A stretch of 64,000 nt of DNA from the NCBI GenBank assembly GCA_963754335.1, contig CAVWFQ010000005.1:124001-188000 (forward strand). The letters run 5' to 3'. A program made the position numbers and the translations under genes. Under the pieces are notes generated by a model. That model ran no database searches. It worked only from the letters and a program-made list of their open reading frames with translations, and was not told the origin of the DNA. This DNA comes from JBBSDP01 sp963754335. GTDB taxonomy: Bacteria; Planctomycetota; Phycisphaerae; Tepidisphaerales; Tepidisphaeraceae. Position 1 is the stretch's first letter; each line of letters starts with the position of its first letter. This document shows positions 43,050 to 52,044 of this stretch, piece after piece.

Positions 43050-45100
43050 ATGAAAAAGAAGAAAACCAGCGCGCGAAGCAGATTGTCAGGAAAGAAGGTG
43101 ACCCTGCGCGGCGCCTTCGAGGATGAAGATCTCGAACGTCTGACGGCGCTGATTGGTTTACATCGAGGCGCGATCGTCAAAGCGCTCGACGCGTCGATCG
43201 ATTATCTCGTGGTGCCTGACCTGATGGATGCGCCAACCGCCCAGCGCACCGCCAAATCCCTGAATGCCAAGGGGGCGGCCATCGAAATCTACGACTTCTC
43301 AACATTTGATGATTTTCTGGAACCGACCGCCGCGGATATTGCCGCTTTCATTCGGGAAGGAAGCGCCAACGTTGACTCCCTCCGGCCAATGCTCACCCGC
43401 GACGTCTCGGGGTGGGCCGATGAGTATGAATCGCCGCCCGTCGTCATCTCGCGCGAGCGATTCGATGGGGTCGATCTGAGCGGCTTCGACTTCGAGAGAA
43501 TTGAATTCGATCGCTGCAGCTTTGTGGGGGCAATCCTCAACAAGACGCGGTTCGCCTCGGCGGTGAAATGCGACTTCAGCAAGACGACCGGCGAATCTTC
43601 CCGTTTCAGGCAGGTCGAGCAGAGCCGATTCACCAGGGCGAATCTGAGCGACGCAGAGTTCCACAGCCATTTTGATGGCTGTGACTTCACCGGGGCTCAA
43701 TTGGAGCGCTTCTCTTTCTGAATCGGGCACAGAGAAAACACTGCCAGCGGTCGGGGTTCGCTTCACACGAGCTAACGCGCGATCATCGACCTTCGAATTG
43801 ACAGACTGGAAATCGGCGGCCTTCGACGGTGCAGACCTCTCAAATAGCAAGTTTTTGTCCTGTAAACTGAAAGCGGCTGATTTCTCAAACGCATTGCTTG
43901 AGCGTGCAATCCTTGTGGGTGCTGACTTAACTGACTCAAGTTTGAAGAGAGCTGATCTGCGCGAAGCCAATGTGGCGAATGCAAATCTTCGCAACGCCGA
44001 TTTCACGGGGGCGAATCTGGCCGGATGTAACCTCAAAGGGGCGAAGCTCAATTCGGCCACACTCGACAAAGCGAAGAATTTCGATCGAGGCGCCTGCGGC
44101 ACGGGAGGCATCGGTCCGGCCCTGACCGAACTCGATTCCCATGCCGGCGCCGCACAAAGGATCGCCATTTTGATGCGAGTTGATCCGGGGGACGGCGACG
44201 GCGACGATCTGATCGAAGTGAATTCTCACCTTCTGCGATTCCCCTGGTATCAGCCGCGGCTCCCCAGGGGTCTGATTCTCGGCGGAAGCCCTTCCCGATC
44301 GGGCCGAACGCTTTCGAATACGCTGGTTCAAATCGCCGACGTTCTTGGCTCACGGAAGGTTCGTTTCGAAAGTATCGCCGTGGAGAGCTCACGATCCCCG
44401 ATGAGCGGCAAGGCCTTGCGCGAATTGGTGCTCAGAGGCCTCGGCGAAGCATTCGGCCAACCTCTTCCCGGACCCGCGGAGTTGCGCCGCCACCCTGGCC
44501 TATCAGAAGGCAGAGCGGGAAAAGGGTGCGGCCGATCGCGCGCAACGGGAAGAATACAAACGCCGCCGCAAAGAGTTCAAGAAGCGGCAGGCAAGGAAGA
44601 TCGAGAAGACCATTCAGAAGCGGATCGGAAAAATCACCGATATCGGAGCCTTCCTTCGGGCAATGGAGCTCCGCGCGGACAGGGGAAAGATCCGAAACGC
44701 GAAGAAGATGCTCAAGGCCGAGCGATTCCAGCTTTTTAACGATGTCACCGCAACGCATCTCAACGGCGTGGTGAAAAGCCAGACTGACCCGGACCTGGTC
44801 TACGCCTGCCGGATCGAAGCCGACGGTGCATACGCCTGCTGCACCCAGAACCTCAACATCTGCGGCGGACTACGCGGATCCATCTGCAAGCATCTGCTGG
44901 TGCTGATCATCGGCCTGGTGAAAGCCGGCGAGCTGGATCCATCCACAATCGATGGATGGGTCTCCAAATCCAATGACACGAAGCCAGCATTGAACAAGGA
45001 GACCATGGGGGAAATTTTCATCCGCTACAAAGGGGCCGAAGCCGGCGAAGTGGACTGGCGGCCGACGGAAACGGTGCCGGAGGACTACTACGCGTTGTGA
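43050..45100 (+). CDS. BRCT + pentapeptide-repeat + SWIM protein 2, two frame breaks
   Basis: Tandem paralogue of the preceding gene, about 683 residues after correction. BRCT-like start (LSGKKVTLRGAFEDEDLERL), pentapeptide repeats (SAAFDGADLSNSKF; ANANLRNADFTGANLAGCNL), a basic helical region and the same SWIM end (ACCTQNLNICGGLRGSICKH). Frame changes occur near 43717 (after GAQLERFSF) and 44485 (extra base before AATLAYQKAEREKG). The last 110 residues are almost identical to paralogue 1, although the DNA differs at many third positions, showing purifying selection. ATG 43050 lies 18 bases after the first paralogue's stop. Confidence 0.7.
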
Positions 45101-45108
45101 GAATTTAA

Positions 45109-45168
45109 GTGGCACGGGCATCCTCCCCGTGCAATGTTTCAAGAGCACGGGCGAGACGCCCGTGCCAC
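45109..45168. repeat. GTGGCAC...GTGCCAC palindrome (family C), copy 1
   Basis: GTGGCACGGGCATCCTCCCC and CACGGGCGAGACGCCCGTGC form an imperfect hairpin. Preceded by GAGAATTTAA, exactly as copy 3 at 46823-46882. Lies between paralogue 2 and the small gene. Confidence 0.85.
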
Positions 45169-45183
45169 GACAAGCAGTCGCTG

Positions 45184-45568
45184 ATGAATACCGCTCCGAC
45201 CGAATTTGACGAGCTTCGCATCAGCATCGAGCGGCTGCGGACATTGCTCGAGAACCTGATTGTGCGCGGGCTGCGCCTGCGGAACCGATGAGCTGGCGCA
45301 GTTGCAGTCGTTCACCGACTATCTGGAACAGGCCGGCGCCGGCCATGTGGCGACGGTGCTGACGACGCTTCACAAACAGATCGAAGCCGACGATCGGAAT
45401 TCTCCGCAAACGCTGCTCAAGGCGCAGACAGCCGTTCGTTTGCTGGAACGACTCCTTACGCTTCGGGTTGTTCGCGACCGGTATCAAATCGCACTGGCGA
45501 TGGGTCAGTGCGCGGCAACAGTGGACGAAGCCGCCGAAGTGCCGGATGCGAATGACGGGGAACCGTGA
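45184..45568 (+). CDS. Small helical unknown protein, frameshifted near 45275
   Basis: About 128 residues after correction: MNTAPTEFDELRISIERLRT and LLENLIVRGLR in the first frame, then CGTDELAQLQSFTDYLEQAG and TLLKAQTAVRLLERLLTLRV in the next. All-helical, acidic tail (VDEAAEVPDANDGEP). No family recognised. Co-directional member of the MoxR locus; may be a partner of the following gene. Confidence 0.55.
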
Positions 45569-45592
45569 CGTCCCTGGTTCGCTGGGATGATC

Positions 45593-45665
45593 GTGGCACG
45601 GCTTTGTAAGCCGTGGCCGCGGTACTCCGCGGCAATCAAAGACACGGGTAGGAAACCCGTGCCAC
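45593..45665. repeat. Cruciform family C element, copy 2
   Basis: Outer arms GTGGCAC (45593) and GTGCCAC (45659) enclose three small stems: CACGGCTTTGTAAGCCGTG, CCGCGGTACTCCGCGG and ACGGGTAGGAAACCCGT. It abuts the ribosome site of the next gene. Confidence 0.8.
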
Positions 45666-45683
45666 TTGAGGAGGAATGACTCG

Positions 45684-46793
45684 GTGGACTCGACCCAACG
45701 ACTTCAATTGACCAACCTGCTCGACGAATTGAGCAAGAGCGTGGAGGAACTGCTGCGCGCGGGGCTCACCGCCGTCTCGAAATCGACGATCGAACGGATC
45801 GACGTCAGTTTCAAGGAAGCCTCGCGCATGTGCCTGCTGCGGCTGGGCTCCACGCTGCGTATCGCCAACGAGGAAATCTCCCGCTTCTCCACCGGCTCGA
45901 CCCAGTTTTCATCCCGGCGGCTGGCGTTTTTCCTCGGCCGGGCCTGGCTGCTGGCCACCAGCATGCGTCGGGCGATCGCCGATCAGGACAACGACGCGCT
46001 CGACCGACTCATGGCCACGCCGCCGACGCAGCCGGTGCAAATCCTGAAAGCGGTTACGCTGGGCGTGAGCAAGCGCGTGGTCCCCGGTGCTTTTGCGAGT
46101 TTCGATTTCCGGCTCCGCGCGATCGAGGCGTCGCCGCCGGTGGAGAGCGGAGAGGCGATGATCTGGTCCTGCGTCTTTCCCATGCGCAAGGACTTGGATC
46201 TACCGGCGGAGGCTTTCCTCCATCTGCCGCAAAAACAGAAATTCAAACCGTCTCTTCTGCTGGAAAGAAAGAGTGTTGAAATCGCGCGTTGTGCCGTTCA
46301 TCGCCAGCCGGGCAGCGCAACCCGGGTCATCCTCGGGGAGACCAGCGAAATGAAAGTGGCTGATTCCTTCACAGAGTGGAAGCCGTTCTGGAAATGGAAT
46401 CCCGCCGACGCCTCCGCGCGACTGGAGCAACATCGCCCGACGCCGCTGGACCTGGAAATCGAACTTCAGGAGGAAATCTTTCTCGACGCGTGGAATGCGG
46501 GTGAGCGCAAATCATCGGAGCAGGGATACGATCTTCTTCCTCTCAGCGCAGGCGCTTTGGAGTTTGAGGCCCGGCTCGATCATGGGCCGTCCGGCACTCC
46601 GCTGCATGCGGTGATGACAAAGCTCGCGGCAAAGAAGGACCGCCCGTCGATCTATGGCGTCGCCCACTACGAATCGTGCCGGATCCTGTTTCAACCGCTG
46701 ACGGCGCTCGGCAAAGATGGGCCGGAATATCTCACCGTTTCACCCGACAAGATCAGCCAGGCGGAACTCGTTAAGGCGATGAAATTTACTTAA
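45684..46793 (+). CDS. Unknown protein of the MoxR locus
   Basis: 369 residues from GTG 45684, nine bases after GAGGAGG. The N-terminal 110 residues are helical (LTNLLDELSKSVEELLRAGL, SRRLAFFLGRAWLLATSMRR). The remainder is beta-rich with FASFDFRLRAIEAS, MIWSCVFPMRKDLDLPAEAF and YESCRILFQPLTALGKDGPE. It fits no family I know. Its place between the SWIM proteins and the MoxR ATPase suggests that it is the locus-specific adaptor. Cytoplasmic by absence of signals. Confidence 0.6.
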   Translation: MDSTQRLQLTNLLDELSKSVEELLRAGLTAVSKSTIERIDVSFKEASRMCLLRLGSTLRIANEEISRFSTGSTQFSSRRLAFFLGRAWLLATSMRRAIADQDNDALDRLMATPPTQPVQILKAVTLGVSKRVVPGAFASFDFRLRAIEASPPVESGEAMIWSCVFPMRKDLDLPAEAFLHLPQKQKFKPSLLLERKSVEIARCAVHRQPGSATRVILGETSEMKVADSFTEWKPFWKWNPADASARLEQHRPTPLDLEIELQEEIFLDAWNAGERKSSEQGYDLLPLSAGALEFEARLDHGPSGTPLHAVMTKLAAKKDRPSIYGVAHYESCRILFQPLTALGKDGPEYLTVSPDKISQAELVKAMKFT

Positions 46794-46822
46794 ATTAGCT
46801 TAGAAGCGGTTTGAGAATTTAA

Positions 46823-46882
46823 GTGGCACGGGCGTCTCGCCCGTGCAATGTGCACAATGCACGGGCGAGACGCCCGTGCCAC
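46823..46882. repeat. Perfect family C palindrome, copy 3
   Basis: Two 25-base arms, GTGGCACGGGCGTCTCGCCC(GTGCA) at 46823-46847 and its exact complement at 46858-46882, around a 10-base loop. Preceded by GAGAATTTAA as in copy 1. Could end transcription of the upstream gene. Confidence 0.9.
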
Positions 46883-46944
46883 GAAGAACGGATACGATTT
46901 TGACTGCTTTCCCAGGAGTCCCGGGCACGAAGGAGCATGAATCC

Positions 46945-48105
46945 ATGGTAAAGAAATCCGAACCGGCTTCCGATCAATCGGCTCCCGAAAGCCAGGTGCT
47001 GCGCCTCCCCGCGGAAGTGATCTATGCCGAGGAGCTGGAAGCCCTGCGCCAGAGCGAAGCGGATAAGCCACCCTCATCGTGGAAGCTCTCGCCGCGGTCG
47101 GTTTTGAGCTACATCGTCGGCGGAAAGACGCTGGAAGCGACGATCGGCGGGAAGAAGAAAAAGGTCGCGATCACGCGCAAGTTCTACGGCGACACCGCAA
47201 TCGTCGAGCGCCCGATCGTCACCCTCGCTTCGGACCGGGCGCTGCTCCTCGTCGGCGACCCCGGCACGGGCAAAAGCTGGCTGAGCGAGCACCTCGCGGC
47301 CGCCATTTGCGGTAATTCGACCCTCGTCATCCAGGGGACTGCCGGCACGACCGAGGAGCAGATCAAGTATTCCTGGAACATTGCCCGCGTCATCGCCGAA
47401 GGCCCCAAGACCGAAAATCTCATCCCCTCCCCCACCATGGTCGCGATGCGGGCCGGGGCGCTGCTTCGCTTCGAAGAAATCACGCGCTGCGTGCCGGACG
47501 TGCAGGACGCGCTGGTGTCGGTCATGTCCGACAAGAACATCGCCATCCCCGAGCTCCCCGATGCCAACGCGGTCTTCGCCAGGCCCGGGTTTAACATCAT
47601 CGCCACGGCCAATTCACGGGACCAGGGCGTCAATGATCTGTCAGCGGCGCTGAAGCGGCGATTTAATTATGTCCACATTCCGATCGTCGCCGACAAGAAC
47701 ACGGAGATCGAAATCGTTCGCCAGCGGTCGGCGGAGCTGCTGAACCGCTACGAGATTCCCACGACGATCGAGCCGGCCATCCTGGATCTTCTGGCCACTG
47801 CCTTCCGCGAATTGCGCGATGGGAAAACCGCCGAGGGAATCAGCGTGAAATCTCCCGGCACGACGCTTTCGACGGCCGAGGCGATCGGAACCGCGGTCGA
47901 CGCGGCGCTGCACAGCCGCTTCTTCGGCGACGGGAAAGTCTCCGCCGGCTCGATCGCCAGGAACCTGATCGGCTCGATCGTAAAGGAGGATCCGCAGGAC
48001 CTGGCGGCATTGAAGGAATATGTGGCGATCGTCGCGAAAAAGCGCGGCCTTTCCGACAACAACTGGCAATCGTTTCATGATGAAGCGAATAAGTCGCTGA
48101 AGTAA
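46945..48105 (+). CDS. MoxR-type AAA+ ATPase (YehL-like)
   Basis: 386 residues. Walker A GDPGTGKSWLSE near 104-112, Walker B-type ALLRFEEITRC near 172, sensor 1 NIIATANSRDQGVNDL near 217 and the arginine-finger region LKRRFNYVHIPIV. These are MoxR/RavA-clade features. MoxR ATPases work with VWA-domain proteins to remodel or load cofactors; here the VWA gene is two genes downstream. The E. coli yehL-yehM-yehP order is the closest parallel I know. Start ATG 46945 follows AAGGAG; the upstream open frame covers the palindrome and is rejected. Confidence 0.88.
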   Translation: MVKKSEPASDQSAPESQVLRLPAEVIYAEELEALRQSEADKPPSSWKLSPRSVLSYIVGGKTLEATIGGKKKKVAITRKFYGDTAIVERPIVTLASDRALLLVGDPGTGKSWLSEHLAAAICGNSTLVIQGTAGTTEEQIKYSWNIARVIAEGPKTENLIPSPTMVAMRAGALLRFEEITRCVPDVQDALVSVMSDKNIAIPELPDANAVFARPGFNIIATANSRDQGVNDLSAALKRRFNYVHIPIVADKNTEIEIVRQRSAELLNRYEIPTTIEPAILDLLATAFRELRDGKTAEGISVKSPGTTLSTAEAIGTAVDAALHSRFFGDGKVSAGSIARNLIGSIVKEDPQDLAALKEYVAIVAKKRGLSDNNWQSFHDEANKSLK

Positions 48106-48160
48106 TTGAGCGGCTTTACAGTTCCTGGCGAACCGCTGATGCTTCGCCCGCAAGAACCTT

Positions 48161-48252
48161 AGCGAGCCGCGACCGTCAGGGAGCGACGGAGTTGCACAAC
48201 GCCGATAGCTGAATTTTCTCGATTTCTCGCTCCCTTACGGTCGCGGCTCGCT
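48161..48252. repeat. Inverted repeat between the ATPase and DUF5682-type genes
   Basis: AGCGAGCCGCGACCGTCAGG (48161 onwards) is complemented by CTCCCTTACGGTCGCGGCTCGCT-type sequence ending at 48252, with arms about 27 bases. It ends 45 bases before the next start. Confidence 0.8.
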
Positions 48253-48296
48253 ACGTTTGTTCTCGAATCGAAAGGTGTGAAAATACCCCAGGCGTC

Positions 48297-50738
48297 ATGT
48301 CCCAACCGGATCCAGACACCACTCCCGAAGTCTTGAACGCCGCCCGCTCGGCGGCACTGGATATCGATGCGCTTGCCTCTCGTGTCGATAAGGTGCTCGA
48401 AGAGCCGCTCTACTGGTTTCCGGTCCGGCACCATTCGCCGACGATCGCCCGGCACATCGCTCAATGCATTCGCGATCGAAAACCCAAAATCATCTTCATC
48501 GAGGGGCCGTTCAAAGCGCAGGAGATGATCGAGTTCCTCGTCGATTCCAAAACCCGCCCGCCGGTGGCGATCTATTCCAGCTTTCGCGATGACAGCGCTG
48601 TGCCATCAACTGAAGCCGGCGCGGTCGGCGCCGCAGTCCCCCGCTTTTCCGTCTGGTATCCGCTCGTGAGTTACTCGCCGGAATATGTCGCGATGTCGAC
48701 CGCCGGCCAGGTCGGCGCGCAATGCGTGTTCATGGACCTGCCGCATTATGCGATCGAAAAACCAGCGGCCCCGCCCGATGGCGCTCCGCGGCCAACCCAG
48801 CGCCGCAACCTCGACGAAATTGCCCTGACCAGCTCATTTTATCAGCTCCTGGCTAAATCGGCCGGCTATCGCTCGTGGGACGAAACCTGGGACCGGCTCT
48901 TCGAAACGCCGCGCTCGGATCAATCCTGCGAGAGCTATCGCCGGGAGATCGCATTGTTCTGCGCCGCGGTCCGCGCCACCACGCCGGTCGAATCACTTCA
49001 ATTCGACGGCACGCTGGCTCGCGAGCGATTCATGTGGAAGACGATCCGCCAGACGCTCGAAAACCGGAAGATCAAGCCGGAAGAAGCGATGGTCATCTGC
49101 GGCGGGTTTCACCTCTTTCTCGACCGCAACGATCCGGAGCCTCCGCCTCCCATCCCGCAAGGCACGCTCAGCGTAACGCTGGCCCCCTATTCCTATTTTC
49201 GCATCTCGCAATTGTCCGGCTATGGAGCCGGAAACCGGGCCCCGCGCTTTTACGAGCTCTGCTACGAACATCACTCGGCGGGCCTCGGACAGGATCACGT
49301 CGTGATCGACTATGTCGTCGATTGCCTGAAGGAGGCGCCCGCCGGGGCGAGCTGTTTTCGTCGGCCGATGCCATTTCCGCAACCCAGCACGCGCTGATGC
49401 TGGCTCGCCTGCGCGGACGGGAGCATCCGGTTCTCGATGACATTCACGATGCCCTGATCACCTGCTGCTGCAAGGGAAATCCAAAGACCGACGCCGGCAA
49501 TCTTTTGGAGTCGATCGATGAGATCAACATCGGCACGCGCTGGGCGCGTTACCGACCGGATCGGCCGGCTGCCGATCATCAACGACTTTTACGAGCAACT
49601 GGAAAAACTCGATCTCGAATCGTTCGCCGCCCGAGAGAAGATTCAGAACTGCACGCTCGACAAACGAGAACCCAACGATGCGATGCGATCGGCCTTCCTG
49701 CACCGGCTGGTCTTTCTCGGCGCGGAGATCGGCGGCGTGCAGCGCGAAGCCTCCCCGTTCGGACAATCGATTTTCAAGGAACACTGGAAGCTCAAGTGGA
49801 GCCCGAAGATCGAAGCCGCCCTGATCGAACGCAGCCTGCACGGAGACACGGTCGAGTCGGCCGCCACCACGCTGCTGCGCCAGAGCCTTGGCGTAAACGC
49901 ATTCGAGGCCGGCCCCGCGTGCCGACGGCTGGTGCAGGCGGTCGATCTGGATCTCCCTCAGCTCGTCGCCCAGGCCGAGCAGGCCACCGGACACGCCATC
50001 GATCATGACGATCGCTTCCATTCGCTGGCCGATGCCCTCACTTCGCTGATGCTGCTGGAGCGCTATGCGGCTTATCGCGGGCTGGGAAAGGATCGCCTCG
50101 CGGAGCTGATCGCCCGATGCTTCGATCGAGCGTGCTTTGCCGTGCCTGAAGTGGCGTCCGTTCCGACGGAGGAATGGGACAATGTCATCAACGGACTCAT
50201 GGCTCTGGCCGAGCCGGTCGTCCAGCGACACGACCTGGACGCGGATTTGTTCGCCGCCCATGTCGATCGGGCGGCCACGGTTTCCACGATGCCCTTCCTC
50301 CGCGGCGCATTCCTCGGCGTGCTGACGGAGATGCGGCGGATGAAGCCGGAGGCGCTCGCCGCCGAGCTGAGCGCCTACGCCCGCGGCGGGACCGAGCAGC
50401 AGGTGGTCGCCGGGGATTTCCTGCACGGGGTGCTGCGCGTCTCGCGGACTGCGATCCTCCTCGGCGCTACCGCGCTGGTCGCGGCGATCGATGAGCTGCT
50501 CCGCAACGCCGCTGGCGACACATTCCTCAACATGATCCCCCGCCTTCGCGCGGCATTTGAAACCCTGCACGAACGGCAGCGAGACGGGGTGGCTTTGCAC
50601 GTTGCCGAGCTCTACGGATTGAAAGAGAGCCAGTCGCTCAGGATCCTGACGACCAGCGTGGCCGCCGCCCGGCTGATGGCGGAGCTCGACGGCGAGGTGG
50701 CCGCCATCATGACCGACTGGCTCGGCAAGGACGCATAA
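48297..50738 (+). CDS. DUF5682-type protein (YehM-like), two frame breaks
   Basis: About 813 residues after correction, the family's usual size. The start has YWFPVRHHSPTIARHIAQCI and IIFIEGPFKAQEMIEFLVDS, the family opening. The frame changes near 49345 to GELFSSADAISATQHALMLA and ITCCCKGNPKTDAGNLLESI, and again near 49543 to RVTDRIGRLPIINDFYEQLE, continuing to the C-terminal helices. Both joins keep conserved sequence, suggesting errors at G-rich spots. DUF5682 proteins are known only from MoxR-VWA gene clusters; activity unknown. The VWA gene begins 12 bases after its stop. Confidence 0.78.
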
Positions 50739-50750
50739 GGAACCGCCCCC

Positions 50751-51899
50751 ATGCCTGACCTCACCACCCAGCAGCGACAGACCCTTACGCGATGGCGGCT
50801 GGTGCTCGGCAAGGCCGCCGAGGAACACGGCATCGGCCTGGGCGGTGATGAACAGGCGGCCCGCATTGAGGCACTCGTCGGTTTCCTGTTCGAAGGACCG
50901 GGGACGGGTGGGGCAAGTGCGAAGCAGCCCGACCGCACCGGCGGGAGCGGGCCGGGCCATCCAATGAATGTTCCGCGCTGGGTTGACGAGGTGGGACAGC
51001 TCTTCCCGCGCGAGGCCAAGGAGGTAATGGAGCGCGAGCTGGTGAATCGGAAAGGGCTTCGTGAGCTGATGCAGAAGCCGGAGCTGCTGGAGCGCATCGA
51101 GCCGAGCCAGGAACTGGTCAAGACCCTTCTGACCCATCGCGATCTGCTCAATGAAAACACCCGCTCGCTGGCGCGCAAGATCATCGACAAGGTCGTCGCG
51201 GAATTGAAGAAGAAGCTGAAAGTGCAGATCGAGCCGGCCATCACCGGGGCGATCCGGCGTGATAAGCATTCGCCCCGGCGGGTCTATCGCAATCTCGACC
51301 TGGGTCGAACCATTCGGCGTAACCTGCGAAACTTCGACGCGCCATCGCAGAAGCTGCTGGTCGATCGCCTCTATTTTCACGCCGCCGAACGACGCAGCCG
51401 GCCCTGGCACATTATCGTCGCCGTCGACCAGTCCGGCTCGATGCTCGACTCGGCGATTTTCTCAGCGGTGATGGCCTCGATCTTCGCCGAGCTTCCTTCG
51501 GTGCGCACGAGCCTGTTCCTTTTCGATACGGATATTGCCGACTTGAGCGATCGCGTCGGCCAGCCGGTAGACGTGCTTCTCTCGATCCAGCTCGGCGGCG
51601 GGACCGACATCACCCGGGCCCTGAAATATGCCTACCAGCTCGTGGCTCAGCCGGCTCGGACGATCGTGGTGCTGATCACCGATTTTTACGATGGGCGATC
51701 CGAGCGCGACGTGGTGAGCCAGGTGCGGGAGATGGCCCAGGCCGGCATTCGCATGATCGGCCTGGGCGCGCTCGGTTACTCCGCGCGCCCCGAATACAAC
51801 AAGACCACCGCCTCCAAATGCCGCAAGGCGGGAATGGATATTCTCTCCTGCACCCCCGAAAAGCTCGCCGACGCCATGGCGCAGATCATCCGCGGGTGA
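50751..51899 (+). CDS. VWA-domain protein (YehP-like)
   Basis: 382 residues. The N-terminal half is helical and basic (LARKIIDKVVAELKKKLKVQ). The C-terminal von Willebrand A domain carries the metal-ion site: IIVAVDQSGSMLDSAIFSAV near 222-236 (DxSxS), GGGTDITRALKYA with its Thr, and VLITDFYDGRS with its Asp. Partner of the MoxR ATPase by gene order and family knowledge. Short spacing to DUF5682 indicates one transcript. No signal peptide; cytoplasmic. Confidence 0.88.
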   Translation: MPDLTTQQRQTLTRWRLVLGKAAEEHGIGLGGDEQAARIEALVGFLFEGPGTGGASAKQPDRTGGSGPGHPMNVPRWVDEVGQLFPREAKEVMERELVNRKGLRELMQKPELLERIEPSQELVKTLLTHRDLLNENTRSLARKIIDKVVAELKKKLKVQIEPAITGAIRRDKHSPRRVYRNLDLGRTIRRNLRNFDAPSQKLLVDRLYFHAAERRSRPWHIIVAVDQSGSMLDSAIFSAVMASIFAELPSVRTSLFLFDTDIADLSDRVGQPVDVLLSIQLGGGTDITRALKYAYQLVAQPARTIVVLITDFYDGRSERDVVSQVREMAQAGIRMIGLGALGYSARPEYNKTTASKCRKAGMDILSCTPEKLADAMAQIIRG

Positions 51900-51907
51900 A
51901 CCCGCGG

Positions 51908-52003
51908 AAAAGTAAAAAGGAAAAAGTGAAAAGGAAAAAGGGCAGCAGAAGCCTCCCGCATTTCTCCCCATAACTTTTTCCTTTCTACTTTTTACTTTTA
52001 ACT
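51908..52003. terminator. Word-type inverted repeat at the end of the MoxR-VWA locus
   Basis: AAAAGTAAAAAGGAAAAAGT plus GAAAAGGAAAAAG on the left is answered by CTTTTTCCTTTCTACTTTTT and ACTTTTAAC on the right, 30 bases apart. A/T-only arms with T-runs on both strands could work as an intrinsic terminator for the VWA gene, though it belongs to the repeat class seen elsewhere. Confidence 0.55.
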
Positions 52004-52044
52004 TCGAGCGCACTCCGCGCACTTTTCCATAAAATGCCGGACGA

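Noticed and set aside
49524..51410. 628-codon minus-strand open frame opposite the DUF5682 and VWA genes
   Set aside because: The plus strand carries clear family motifs. The antisense frame is a side effect of high G+C codon use.
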